Below are positions 12,001 through 23,362 of a DNA stretch of 64,000 bases, one piece after another (the stretch's first letter is position 1; each line of letters begins with the position of its first letter). Origin of the DNA: Lumnitzera littorea (taxonomy: Eukaryota > Streptophyta > Magnoliopsida > Myrtales > Combretaceae); the NCBI GenBank assembly GCA_024138015.1, contig JAMXBB010000004.1, forward strand, positions 11,756,242 to 11,820,241, in the 5' to 3' direction. Position numbers and translations under genes: made by a program. The notes beneath the pieces are model-generated. The model made no database searches. It had not been told where the DNA came from and worked only from the letters and a program-made list of their open reading frames with translations.

Positions 12001-15000
12001 AAGAACCTAACTTGCTATTCAAGGAGCAGAAAGGTTGCACTTAAAATGAAGGGGAGCTTCACTGCTTTGGCTGTTAAAATTCTCGGCCATAGAACATCAA
12101 TAATCAGTTCACGCTGAGTCAGCAGGACAAATATCTACTAGTTTTTGCAAGAAAATCTTTTTGCATAGGGATAACAAAAGAAGGGCAAAAATTTATATTG
12201 TCATATTTTGGCCTACCTGAAAACTCTAGGCACACAAAAGTTAAACAGTGACAAGCACTTTAACAAAGGAATAAGTCATTTGATCAGATAGAACAACTAG
12301 GTCCTAATCTTCATGAATTAATGCACGTTGCATGGTAATAGTATGATATTTGAAACCAGAAAATTCAGTTCCAGGTAGACAGGGATGGAGCTTTGTACAT
12401 TATGTGGGGCTTATTTATGTGTGGCCTATATAATATTGTGTTTGGAATAAGCATTCTGTGAGATATCCGTTGCCGAGAGTCATTTAGGATTGTAACATGG
12501 AATGGCGACCTGAGCATGCAGTAAAAACAAAAGATGAATAGTTATTGTAGTGGTAATCCTCATCTATTTATTGTTGCTTTGTTGTGCTCACTGTTACTAG
12601 GGGAATCCTTGTTAGTTTCTTTTCCTCCCCTTATTGATATGCTTAAACTCAGTGGGTAGCCCCACCTGACCTGAGGTCGCATTGGTTGATGCATGAGGTC
12701 TCGGACCGGGGACACCAGCGGACGCCACGGGCACTGCTTCAGGGGCTTTTATTTCTCTTTCTAATGCTCTTTTTTGATGTTTAGTTGCTCGGGAGAACAA
12801 TTGACTTGAGAAGTCTGTTAGCTGAACGAATGAATAAAGTATTCAGAGACAATCTTGAGTTTCTCTTTGATTGGTTTGAGTCTCAAGATTTATGTGCAGT
12901 AGTGGTAATTATTTATATTTGCTCTCCTGCTTACTGTAAACTTTCCTTGGTCCACTGAAAATATTGTTTACCATGAACAAATTATATATTTTTATTTCAG
13001 GAGTTAGAGAAGTTGCTTGATATACTACGGCGTGCACATGAATTGCTATCAAAGAATCTTTTGGTAGACTCGTTCAATCTTATGATGACTCAGATGCTAG
13101 AAAACACATCTCTTGTTTCCTATTCAAGTCGACTTGCTTCCCAGGTTTGCCTACAAATACAGTATATTATTCAGCATACCACCTTCTTTAATCAGATGAA
13201 TTTGTTATTCTTCTGTTGTTTGCAACTGGAAGATTTGGTACATTTTATGTCAGCACTCATGTGATTTCCAGCCTCCAGGTTGGAATTGTATAAAATTGAT
13301 GATTTTTTGTTTATTGATTACTGGACTTGAAAGTGACTTCTGGTTAATAACGTTTGGTCAATACTAAGTTATCTAGCTGTGCTCTTTAATGCATACAAAT
13401 ATCTCTGCCTGTTGGAACTTGGAAGGCAATATGTTAGGCCTGGTCCCAATTGTTTTATTTTTTAATTTTTGGGAAGATGAATCATAATGATTATTGATAG
13501 TCATAACATCAATGGAACTCCTCCAGATCCTCAGGGTTTCAGGTTAAAACCATATTTTATTTTTAATGTGCTCCCCAAAAGATTTTTCTTGAGAATATAT
13601 GGAGATTTCTCCTCAGGAAGCTTAGGGTATGCGACATGCACTTTTGTTTTGCTTTACTTGATTTGAACCTGCTTACAGAATAGATCACTGTTTGTCTTGA
13701 GATATTTATATTTTTCAAAAAGCCCCTCATGGCACAATCGTATGGGCCTGAAATTTTATTGCGGACTTGTTAATAACTACAGGAAGACACTTTGGATAAC
13801 TTTTTCAGAATAGGTGCATAATTTGTCATATGGGGGAATTCTGTAAATGGATGGCATAAATATGGAGATAGAATCTAAAATTCTAAAATTCCAATATAAA
13901 ATTTCTTTTATGACAAGTTGATATACTTGAATGCATTTTGCCCAAGCTATATATATTAGTTTGTTGATGATCCCTAAAAATGCAACCCTGTTCATAGTGG
14001 ATGGTCAACAATGTTATTTGGACACCTATTTCATGGCTCAGAAGTGGAATTCTGCTGATTTGAGTTTCATGAGGATTTCAAGGTTCTCTTCAGCTTTCCT
14101 TCTCTGCAGTTTGTTCTCGGTTAAAGATTATAGTCAATATTGATTTAAACATATCTCATTACATGCAAGGTTCATATTCCAAAGAGTCAATTTTTCATCT
14201 GATGTAAATGATAGCCATTCCATCCGTGTCAACCAAGAGATAGCAATTTCACATGCTATTAGCATTAGCTTGTATTATTAAGTGAATTCAAATGCTTTAT
14301 CATTTTTATGTAGCGATGGTGATGTAAATCTTGAAAAGTTATAGTCCTTTGTTGGAGCTATTTAATGATATTCTTCTTGTTAGTGGAGGCAAGCAGCTTG
14401 AGGTAATTTAAATATGAGATTGAAGTATGATCTAATTGTCCAAAAAGTATAATTTACCATATTTTATTTGAACTTGTTCTCTAGATATGGTCAGAGATGC
14501 AAAGTGACTTTTTGCCAAACTTCATTCTGTGCAATACAACGCAACGATTTATTCGCTCATCAAAGATCGCTCCTGTTCCTGTCCAAAAGCCTTCAGTTCC
14601 ATATGCCAAACCTAGTTTCTATTGTGGTACTCAGGTAAGTGAAAATATATTTTCATTCTTAGCTGATTAAATTTTCTTATCTCTACAGATTTTTATGTGG
14701 GAAGATTAACTTTTGCATTCTCCACAGGATTTGAATGCTGCCCATCAAAGTTTTGCACGTCTACATAGTGGTTTTTTTGGAATGCCCCATGTGTTTGCCA
14801 TAGTTAAACTTTTAGGACAAAGGTCATTGCCTTGGCTTATTCGGGCACTGCTGGATCACATATCAAATAAGGTGAATTCTCTTTCCTGCTTGATTTGGTC
14901 ATCATTAGGTGTAGTAATAATATGATGGATAGTTAATTATTTTCAGCAATCATTGTTTGCATTTTATTTTTGCATGAAAGACCTTTTCTATTATAGATAC

Positions 15001-18000
15001 TGGCTATGGAATTGTTCCTCTATTAGGGGGCCATACAGATATTGTACTCTTTCCTTAATGATAGCACATTTCAGATTGGGTTACTCCAGCTACTTCAAGC
15101 TTATCTTGGCTCTATGGAGCTTCATATCAAATTGTTTTTGTGAAAATCTCTCCTAATAAGTTTTTATAAGCATCTTGCTATTTGTAGATCAGAAATATGA
15201 GCTTATTGTGATTTTTCATTCGTTGCCTCTTCAGATAAATACAATCGAACCAATGATTACTGGATTACAAGAAACTTTGCCGAAATCTATTGGATTGCTT
15301 CCTTTTGATGGAGGGGTAACAGGTTTGGACTGGCACCTAAACTGTTTTATTAGTTGTTTTGTTTTCTTAATGTTCAATTAAATACTCAAATTTAGCTCTA
15401 ATCAGTGTAATATTCAGACCACATGATAGGTTGGCTAGAAGATGCCCAATAGTGTGTATTATTTAGTTAGAATTATTTGTAAGCTTTAACTGGATTGTGT
15501 TTTTGAAGTGTTGAGTCCTTTTGGAAGTAAGGGCATTGACTTATGCAATAGCTGTATTTCAGTGTTCGATGTCCACTGCAATGGCGCTTGCTATGGTCCT
15601 ATTATATTACATATATCTATGATTTTCTATATGCTTTATTAAATTACCAAAGAAAAAAAAAATCTAAACTTACATAATTAAAATCATTAATCTTTTGATA
15701 CTGATGACTTTGTAATTATCCAAGGATAGCTGATCTTATTGGGAGTGCCTAGTTGTAGTTTGTAAGTTTCGAGGCATCTCATTAGTTTTTCCCTTTTATT
15801 TTAGGTTTATAATTTTGGAGTGCAACTACCTAAGCCTAGTGGGTGATTTTAAATGTAGGACTGGACGTCCTCAAATTTTTCTGGAACTTTCAAAGTGAAA
15901 AGGCAAAATTGATGTACTTGTTGATCTTAGGAAAGCATTAACTTAAGTTGATTTCCACAAGCATCGTGTGTGTTCTTATTTAGTGACTTTTCAGAAGAAG
16001 AAGAGGAAAAAAGAGAACTAGTCTCCAAATCTTTAGCTGCACTGGAATTTCATTAGTCATACAACAACACAAAATGCAAGCTTTCTTCCCACGAAGTGGG
16101 GTTGCTATGTGAATCCTCTTTTACCATTTTGCTCTATCACAAACCACATCTAGAGTTTCATTAGCTGAGGGAAAAAAAAGGTATCCTTTTCCAACTTTTT
16201 GGGAGATATATGCTAACATGAATCATTAGAGGATTAGATGAACTGTGCGTATGCTTAAGTTTATTTCTCTTTGGCTTTGGGCTTTCCTTCTCCCTTAAAA
16301 TTCAATCACCTTTAAAAACCATGCGATTAATAAGCCACTGGCAGATACATTGTGCAAAAAAGACGATATGTCTAAGAAACAATGTTGATGAAATAACTGT
16401 GGGAACATATTTATAATAAGTGCTGGAAACCTCATTGTGAACTCATAGGTGGGAAGTTCGAAAAACTGGAGAACTGTCTTGGGTTTCTAGCACACGTCTG
16501 AGATGACTAACTCTAAATGCATAACCCTGTCTGATCTTGTGTTCATCTGTGGAGCAATATGCACCTATAATTTGACAACATGGGCTGCATGTCCCTCTGT
16601 GTGGAATGATTTTCTACTTTCAATTTGTTTTATTTTTTATGTGAATACTTCTGGCTGTGTTTATACTTAGTACATTTCATTTTGTAATGTGCACAAATTT
16701 TTTTGCTTCCCTGCTCTGCAGGTTGTATGAGGCTTATCAAAGAACAACTTAATTGGGGCAAGAAGTTAGAGCTCAAGGCAGAGGTTCTCTGGGGAATCAA
16801 GGAAATTGGTAGTGTCCTCTATTTGATCGGCCTTCTTGATATTGTGCTGGTCAGTATTATGAATTTTGTCTTTGCAATAAATATATCTGTCCCAAAGGGA
16901 CATTCAATGAGCAAATAAACCTTTATTGGCTGAATACATAGACAATTTGGTTATTTTCCCGATTTTGCAATTTGATTTCTAAAGAATTATTTGTTCGATG
17001 TGCACCCTAAACTTCTCAAAGTTGGTCAATCACGCCTCAAACTGCCCTGAATGCACAAAAAAGAAAAATCTGTGTGAGAAAGTTGTTTTCAACCTCTGTT
17101 TGTTGAAGTTGAATGAACTTCACAAAATAATGCAATAGATTTAACTTGGCAATGCCATAAGGATGCATTTGGAGGGTTAATATTGCGTAACTGGAAAAGT
17201 AATAAAAACTATTTGCATACAAAACCAACTTAAATAACTAAATTCATGCTTGTCAGACAAATCATATTTATTGACAAATCTAGATGGCTTGCAATCTTAT
17301 CTTTAGATCATACTACTCCCTGAAGTTTACGTTTGAAAGGGGGAAAAATGAGTATTGGTAGTTAGTAATGTTATGATTTCTCTGAATATCCAAGAGCCCT
17401 GATAATATGGCTGCTCTTTATTCCTTAAAACTGTCTTTTATGGTAATTGTACAAGCATCCTGTAGCAGGCTCCTTGTATATTTATCAATGCTGCATGTGT
17501 CGCAGAGAGAGATAGATGCCATGCGTTTCATGCAAACAGCTCCATGGTTGGGTTTGATTCCTGGAGCAGATGGACAGATACTGCAATCGCAGGACAGTGG
17601 AGGAGGTAGCCCAATAGTGAATCTTTTTAAATCTGCAACTGCAGCAACCGTTTCTAAACCTGGCTGCCTGAATCCTGCCTCCTTCCATACGATGGCAAAA
17701 CAGGCTGAAGCTGCAGGTATCAGGTTTATGTTCATAATCTTATAATATCTCATTTACCTAGCTCAATTGAAGTTCAATTTAGAGCTATTTCAGTTGCAAG
17801 CAATAATAGACTTTTCTTTCCAAGAGAAAACGTCCATGTCTAGCCAATACTCCCCTCTCAACACACGTGACAGAACTCATTTGAGGAGGACATGGAATAT
17901 CTATTCAGAATTTTATTATCTAAAAGAAATATTTAAAGAGACGGAACGTTTGGGAGTGACTGCAGATAGATAGCTGATGATTTGATATTAGCACTTGAAA

Positions 18001-19751
18001 CGGGAAAGCTGAGATATGCTGAATTATGGGACTCAGATTTTATCCTCTAGTATAAAAAATTTTGAATGAAATCTATTAAATATCCATAAATATATTAAGC
18101 AACTGTTCTGATCAACCATATATGTTGGTAGCGAGAGACAATATTGCTCTATAAAAAATTTTGAATGAAATCTATTAAATATCCGTAAATATATTAAGCA
18201 ACTGTTCTGATCAACCATATATGTTGGTAGTGAGAGACAATATTGCTCCTTTGAGTAATCAATAATGACTAATTCAAGGCATGTAACTTGACATTGTTTT
18301 TGCATCAACTCGATGTCATATTAATTGCTTTTCTTTTTCTTCCTTTTTTTTTTTTTTTCCCCTTTTATTTTCATCTCTGATTCTAGTTACTGCTTTTCTG
18401 CTAGGTGTGACTATAATTAGTAAATGTTTCATTGGTTAATAGCTTTTAATGCACCTGATTGCAGATTTGCTGTACAAGGCTAACCTCAACACCGGAAGTG
18501 TCCTAGAATATGCTCTTGCATTTACAAGTGCTGCACTAGATAAATATTGCAGTAAATGGTGTGCTGCTCCTAAAACAGGCTTTGTTGACATCACAACCTC
18601 AAAGAACTTCTATCGAATTTACAGTGGCCTTCAAATCGTAAGAACAGTATTGTGTAAATCTTCTTGTTTTGATTATTTTCATCCATGGTTAATGACCAGA
18701 ACACTGGCGTGTTAATTGCAATCTTTAGCTAAATTTTGGGCCTTCCTTTTTTTTTTTTTTTCTCTTCTGGTGATAAAATTTTGGGCAAGTTGACTGCTAT
18801 TTCTTGCACCAATATGAAACCCTCTTTGCATCAAGTGGTATTGGATGTACAGATTTGATTTGCTTATGTGTGCCTGCCATTCACCCTTTCAGGAAGAAGA
18901 AGTGCTCTTATTTCCTATCCGTGTCACCATGATCCTACCCATTTGACAAAAAATGCTATCATTGAATACAATGCCCTTGACCTATCTTATAAGCTTCTAA
19001 TATCTCTGTTACATCATCTACACTCAATTATGATGTGTTCAGTCAAATGAATATCTTATTTTGTGTGGAGTTGATTCCCCCTGACAGATGATTCTTGTAT
19101 GTCATTCTATCAAATCCATAGAACATTGATATTATCATCAGTTTTTTTCTTTTTTATTTTTCCATTGTAGGGATATTTGGAGGACTTTGTCCAAGTTTCC
19201 TCACCAAATTTTGAAGTTCTTGGCGATTCAGTTGCCTGGGGTGGCTGTACCATAATATACCTGCTTGGGCAACAGTTGCACTTTGAGCTATTTGATTTTT
19301 CTTATCAGGTCCTCAATGTTGCAGAAGTGGAGGATGCATCTGTTGGACAAATGCAGAGGAATTCACAGTTGGTTCAGGTACTAATACTTGAATTTCATTC
19401 TTCAGAAACTTCTGCAGGATCATAGATGTCTTCAAGTTAATACATCATATGATATTGCTGAGTTTCTGTATGCATCCAGTCACTCTTTTCTTGTGTCCCA
19501 ATCCATTCAATGGAGTTTCCGTGAACTGTGATCCTGTGATGTGATTGCATTTGCAGGGGTGGGAGGCACTGTTGGAGGCAATGAAAAAAGCTAGGAGGTT
19601 AAATAATCATGTATTCTCCATGTTAAAAGCACGGTGTCCTCTTGAAGACAAGACGGCTTGTGCGATTAAGCAGAGTGGTGCTCCTCTTCATAGGATAAAG
19701 TTCGAGAATACGGTGTCCGCTTTTGAGACACTACCTCAGAAAGGTTCTTGA
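62..19751 (+). CDS. PIR: PIR / CYFIP-family subunit of the SCAR/WAVE complex (3' 27 exons, 5' end outside window)
   Basis: The product is the plant PIR (SRA1/PIR121, CYFIP) protein. In the SCAR/WAVE complex it links active Rho-type (ROP) GTPases to ARP2/3-driven actin branching (family knowledge). Exons read from sequence: 62-139, 806-925, 1012-1082, 1166-1258, 1485-1554, 2126-2190, 2323-2518, 2879-3030, 3505-3598, 3681-3896, 4432-4643, 8616-8763, 9072-9240, 9850-9926, 10117-10287, 11268-11344, 11429-11531, 12785-12904, 13001-13144, 14485-14634, 14728-14871, 15235-15322, 16722-16849, 17506-17716, 18465-18637, 19171-19377, 19557-19751 (TGA at 19749). They total 3,672 nt with matching phases, giving 1,223 residues. 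Signature stretches include FSWYKR, LDFALLFPER, SRPERRINGP, HSGFFGMPH, GGCTIIYLLGQQLHFELFDF and SAFETLPQKGS. The Arabidopsis protein is about 1,280 residues, so about 60 N-terminal residues are missing here. All introns are GT-AG except 3031-3504 (AT-AC). No frameshift or internal stop was seen, so the gene looks intact and under constraint. Confidence 0.96.
3031..3504 (+). other. U12-type AT-AC intron in PIR
   Basis: The upstream exon ends ...GCACAAGA and the intron opens with ATATCCTTT, the full U12 AT-AC donor consensus. Near the 3' end TTCCTTAAT (3487-3495) matches the U12 branch-site consensus TTCCTTRAY, and the intron ends AC at 3503-3504, about 10 nt later. Splicing here joins CAA GA to T TAT CAA CGA (Q-D-Y-Q-R), which continues the conserved PIR protein in frame. 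No GT-AG pair does so at this place. It would be removed by the minor (U11/U12, U4atac/U6atac) spliceosome. Confidence 0.93.
5388..5477. repeat. C/T-rich tract ending in poly-C with one ambiguous base (N at 5477)
   Basis: A CCT/CTCC-rich stretch grades into an uninterrupted run of about 28 C that ends at an N. Gypsy coding sequence starts on the very next base. Poly-C of this length is rare in plants and hard to sequence. The N suggests an unresolved length or an assembly join. Confidence 0.85.
5478..7236 (+). pseudogene. Ty3/gypsy pol fragment (RNase H to integrase C-terminus), decayed
   Basis: Successive in-frame pieces match the 3' half of a chromovirus-type gypsy pol. An RNase H start reads YSNASKNGLRYVLMQNGKVI (expected D-A-S-x-x-G-x-G). 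The integrase zinc-binding region lies at about 6024-6265 (LKKEILTKAH, TKIYQDLKKSFGWNG, with a terminal KYEKC). The integrase core follows at about 6330-6800 with many stops. A C-terminal piece at 7027-7236 (YIGPLDILERVGNLTYGI, HNVFHLSILRKH, ENLTYEGHP) is diagnostic of gypsy integrase tails. Reverse transcriptase, protease and gag are absent; the left edge is the poly-C/N. Stops and missing residues make it non-functional. It lies sense within a PIR intron. Confidence 0.9.
7240..8167. repeat. LTR-like AT-rich stretch after the gypsy fragment
   Basis: Gypsy homology stops at GHPLC and is followed by about 930 bp with no ORF. It contains a TTTTGATGATAACAAAA stretch and a TATA-like TATATAAAG near 8031, as in LTR promoters. 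It may be the fragment's 3' LTR or part of another element. No second copy is present to define its ends. Confidence 0.4.
8168..8380 (-). mobile_element. 5S-rRNA-derived Cassandra-type TRIM/LTR remnant
   Basis: Starting with TGTAACAACCCGATCAG, the segment carries on its minus strand a clear 5S rRNA gene likeness: AGTCCAAGGTTAATCATGCT then TGACCTCTTAAGAAG, against 5S AACTCCGCAGTTAAGCGTGC and TGACCTCCTGGGAAG. This covers the internal pol III promoter (A-box side about 8290-8307, C-box side about 8264-8276). Cassandra elements are TRIMs whose LTRs carry such 5S domains. The TG start and a possible CA end near 8379 suit a solo or partial LTR. Most differences look like C-to-T decay. The 5S likeness is seen; the Cassandra assignment is inferred. 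Confidence 0.65.
8404..8445. repeat. C-rich simple repeat
   Basis: Runs of CCCCA and poly-C directly follow the 5S-derived repeat inside the same intron. Confidence 0.8.
12584..12752 (-). pseudogene. Inserted 26S rRNA 5' end plus ITS2 fragment, antisense in a PIR intron
   Basis: Read on the minus strand, 12584-12680 is the start of 26S rRNA: GCGACCTCAGGTCAGGTGGG, then CTGAGTTTAAGCATATCAAT, GGAGGAAAAGAAACTAACAA and GGATTCCCCTAGTAAC. The stretch 12681-12752 is GC-rich and placed as the 3' end of ITS2 would be. On the plus strand TTATTGATATGC is the well-known ITS4 primer site. Several differences are CpG-to-TpG/CpA type (CGGCGAGCG seen as CAGTGAGCA), so this is an old, methylated nuclear copy and not a working rRNA gene. 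It ends about 32 nt before the exon at 12785, leaving a pyrimidine tract for splicing. Confidence 0.9.
18051..18248. repeat. 99-bp perfect-length tandem duplication in a PIR intron
   Basis: 18051-18149 and 18150-18248 are direct copies with two substitutions and no gap (…ATCCATAAAT… versus …ATCCGTAAAT…, and GGTAGCGAG versus GGTAGTGAG). It lies between the PIR exons ending 17716 and starting 18465, so it does not affect coding. The near identity indicates a recent duplication. Confidence 0.95.
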
Positions 19752-20030
19752 GCGAGAGAGCTCGGTATAGCGATGGAGTTATATTGCAAAACTAAAATTT
19801 TTGTCATTGAGAGAGCGAGGGAGGGAGATACGGAGATTTTATGCTATTTGGTGATGTAATTGCGTAATGTAAATGAAATGAAGCATCTTAACTCTCTAGA
19901 AGGTGAACGAGAGAAGAATCTCTAAATTGTCAAAATAACAACTAGCAGTTCACTCAAAAGCTGGAGGCTGGAGCCATCAACCAAACCACTCGGCGGATAA
20001 TTTCTGTTATATATATATATATACCACAAA
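19752..20030 (+). other. Probable PIR 3' UTR and downstream flank
   Basis: This follows the PIR stop. No perfect AATAAA appears in the first 250 bp; AATGTAAATGAAATG near 19868 is a plausible weak plant poly(A) signal. A short (TA)n run is at about 20010-20022. Confidence 0.4.
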
Positions 20031-20196
20031 ATAAAACACAGCTATATAAGTGTACATCATCTATAAAAAGATATCATGTGTGAATCTCTCTGATCTATAT
20101 CAAAGTATACGGATAATAAAACACTGCTACATAAGTGTATACATCATCTATAAAAAGATGTGTGAATCTCTCTGATCTATATCAACGTATACAGAT
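20031..20196. repeat. 85-bp tandem duplication downstream of PIR
   Basis: 20031-20115 and 20116-20196 are diverged direct copies. Both share ATAAAACAC, CATCATCTATAAAAAGAT, TGTGAATCTCTCTGATCTAT and a terminal TATAC.G.ATA; the second copy has small indels. No coding potential is seen. Confidence 0.9.
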
Positions 20197-23077
20197 AGAT
20201 ATACGATCCATTATCTTCCGGTATGTTTGGCGAGGCTTGCTGCTACGTTTGTGTTATTAATTGGATCCACATCCTCTATGGGAAATGGAATGTACATAGG
20301 AATTGTCTGAGGAAATATTATCCATATCTGTTTTTGGTTTCATTGCTTGTTGCTTAGTCGCATTCAATAATGCCTTTCATACTAGTGAATTCTACGGGCT
20401 TATTGTGCTAGAAGCTTCTCCAAGTCTGGGCATTTATATAAATAAATAAAAGTAAAAAAAAATAATAATAAAAATAAACTAGTTACAAATATTGGAGAAA
20501 AGTCAATTAGATGATGTGTGCTATGTAGTGGGTTATAAACAAGTTGAATTAAGATGATATAATGCTAATTTCAAACTCAACTCGAATGGAAAAACTCAAT
20601 GCTTTTACTTGATTCAAACTTGATTGAGTTTTAATTTATAAAGTGGGTTTACTTGAAATGACACTTGATAAGCTCGTTTTAATTAAGCTTGATTATGCTT
20701 AATAATATTAAAAATTGTTGTAAATTTAAATAAAATAATAATGATATTGAAATTTGGTTTGATCTCAACTAATATTTATATTCGTCTCAAGTTTCATTAG
20801 GCTTGTGAACTTATAGAGCTAAGCATGACACTCTCTTAGGAGTAGGTTCACTGGCTTTGCTCTCCCTGAGCTTGGGAAAAATTGTTTTATTAAAATTTTT
20901 AGAAAAGAAAAATAATATATATACTACATATATATTTTAAATAGAAAAGTATGACATAAAATGAAGTATACTTTAGTGGTTATGTATTTGTTTTATAAGT
21001 ATGTGGTTTTGATTGAAATTCCTTGTTTGTTATTTGCCTTTTTAAAATGCATTTCTTACTTCAATGACTGTAATGCTCCACAATTCGAGGGCATCACAAT
21101 TCGCCACGTGTCATTACCATTCGAGAATACGTTAAGATTCTAAAATCCACTACAATCTCTAAAATCACTTTTAGCAATCGCTTATCAAATATAAAATAAT
21201 AATTCTTTAAATACACAACTTAAGTGACTTACAAGTGAGTTACTTTAACTACAAATATACTAAATAATCAAGTTTTGATTCTTTACAATATATAGAACTA
21301 ATTGCCTTTCTTTTCCAACTCGATGATAATAGTTTTCATAATTGTTATAAATTTATCGAATTGACGTGTAGTTATAAAAACAGAAGAGTGAGCTGAAACT
21401 TAATACGGGTGCTTAATAAGAGTGTATAAACACATATAAATACTAAGCCCAAAACATTAACATGCATATTATGCAACTATAATAAATAATAGTTTAATTA
21501 TTTTTAATTTAGACTAGCAATTAACAAAGGGGTACTCATGACTCTACTATACCATTATCTTTGTTTATATACGTAGATGAATATAATATAAGTTTTCCTT
21601 TAAGTTATTTATGCTCAGAGTCTAGAGACCAAAAATCAGAAACCTAATATTCTAGTTGCGTTATCCTAAATACCAGTCCATTAGGGAGATCTCACATATA
21701 ATCAGCGGTTGCTTCACTAAGGAACTGACATTGCGAACTCCTAGAGTGAGCGAATTAAGCACAATTAGCAATCAAGGTCAATTAGGTCGAATATAGATTA
21801 GTTCAATTAGATCCTTTCTAACCTAGTAAGTATAACCATACAAACAAGTATCGCATTCTTAAGATCGCTCCACAATAGCTAACAAAACTCCAAACTCACA
21901 AATCCTAAATGAAACAACTCAAATTCGACAAGAAAGGAATCTAATAACTAGTACGAATCTATTTGAAGATAAGCACATACGTTAACTCTCAGATACTTGA
22001 TAACTGGGTTTTACCTAAAAGGTATTTATGACCTTAAAAACTTATCCAATCAAAGGTTTCGAATCATAACTTAGGAAGAGAAATTGTAGATATTAAAAGT
22101 ATATAATACAATAGAGCAAAAAGTTAATATATTTATATAATATTAATTAATTTCTCAAAACGTAAGGTACAACGTATATATATAAGGGAAAATATAGAGT
22201 GGACACATAATGAGGGTGTCAAAATAGATAGTTTTACTAATCGTCATAATAATAAAAGAATACATATTTAAGTAAACAATACTAGAGCTTATAGAAGAAA
22301 AGATATATTAATAATAGGAAATCCAAATCATATATACCATAGGATTAATATCATACACTACGTGACCATAATATCAACGAAATAGAAATAATATAGCAAT
22401 AATAATATCACCAATAATAATAATTTTACGTTGTAATCATAATAGAATAAAATTATTGTAATCAAATTGATCCTTGAAATTGTATAAATATGACACGAGT
22501 ATTACTATAACTCCATAAAAAAAAAAAAAATAGTGACCCAACACCAAATGCAATAAAAAACAAGAAACAACCCATACATATACATATACTCATACTCCGA
22601 TATACAACCTAGTTGATGACAGTAACTCCCATATAAAATAATACTACCAATATGTCATTAAATAGATTAAAAAAAAAGGAATCGAATACTAACAAAATAA
22701 TTACCTTACACAATAATAACGGAAAAAAAATAAAAATAATATACTATGTATATGATACCAAAAAAGGAAATCGAATTGACTCATGAAATAAAATTGAGAC
22801 GAAAACATCGGATGGATACGAATTGATCTTGAATATGAACCTATTAGAAATAAAAATATAGAAATTATATTTCGTATAATAATATGCTTAAATAATTAAT
22901 AAAAACTAAATTACTGAAACAGTTTGGAACACGCAGAAAATAATTGCAAAAAGCAGTTTGCAAAATAACATTGGTGAGAAAATAGCCAGTGGCGAGAGGG
23001 TATGAGGGTCGGCGAGTGGGATTAGACTGTGGGCAGGGGTTCAACACATAGGAATTTGGGTTGGGGTTGGCTCGGAC
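20197..23077. other. AT-rich intergenic DNA without a recognised gene
   Basis: Long AT-rich DNA with A-runs and AAT/ATA microsatellite patches (for example near 20455, 22400 and 22515). No ORF here shows known protein similarity. A G-rich patch at about 22975-23075 adjoins the left end of the copia element; a similar G-rich patch lies beyond its right end, suggesting the element inserted into a G-rich locus. Confidence 0.6.
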
Positions 23078-23348
23078 TAAAAGAAAAGGAAATGAAAAAT
23101 ACTAAGAACAACGGTTGTGTTTGTTAATGGTGTTGATTCAATAGTAGTGCCTCGAAGGGAAAACCAAAAAGCAACTTGATATGGAACAATGTGATGGATT
23201 CAATTAATTAGTTTAGCTGCTTTTACAAGTATTTATAGAGCTCTTGCTATAAATAGCTACTTGTAACTAACTAAACTATGTTGAATGAAACTAATTGAAC
23301 TAACTTCATAACAACTGGCTTAGCTAACTAAAAATATTGACTTAATAC
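23078..23348 (-). repeat. 3' LTR of the minus-strand copia element
   Basis: Direct repeat of the LTR at 30625-30937. It is preceded on the minus strand by the polypurine tract GAGGGGGGTGGGGG at about 23349-23362. Confidence 0.88.
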
Positions 23349-23362
23349 CCCCACCCCCCTCT
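23349..23362 (-). promoter_or_regulatory. Polypurine tract of the copia element
   Basis: The minus strand reads GAGGGGGGTGGGGG immediately before the 3' LTR, the expected place for the plus-strand primer of reverse transcription. Confidence 0.8.

Noticed and set aside
12612..12800. Minus-strand 62-residue ORF
   Set aside because: It reads through the antisense 26S/ITS2 fragment; rRNA spacer sequence, not a protein gene.
17418..17753. Minus-strand ORFs of 111 and 67 residues
   Set aside because: They lie opposite a conserved PIR exon (17506-17716) and have no similarity of their own.
18033..18308. Minus-strand 91-residue ORF with an internal repeat
   Set aside because: Its repeat is simply the 99-bp tandem duplication in a PIR intron.
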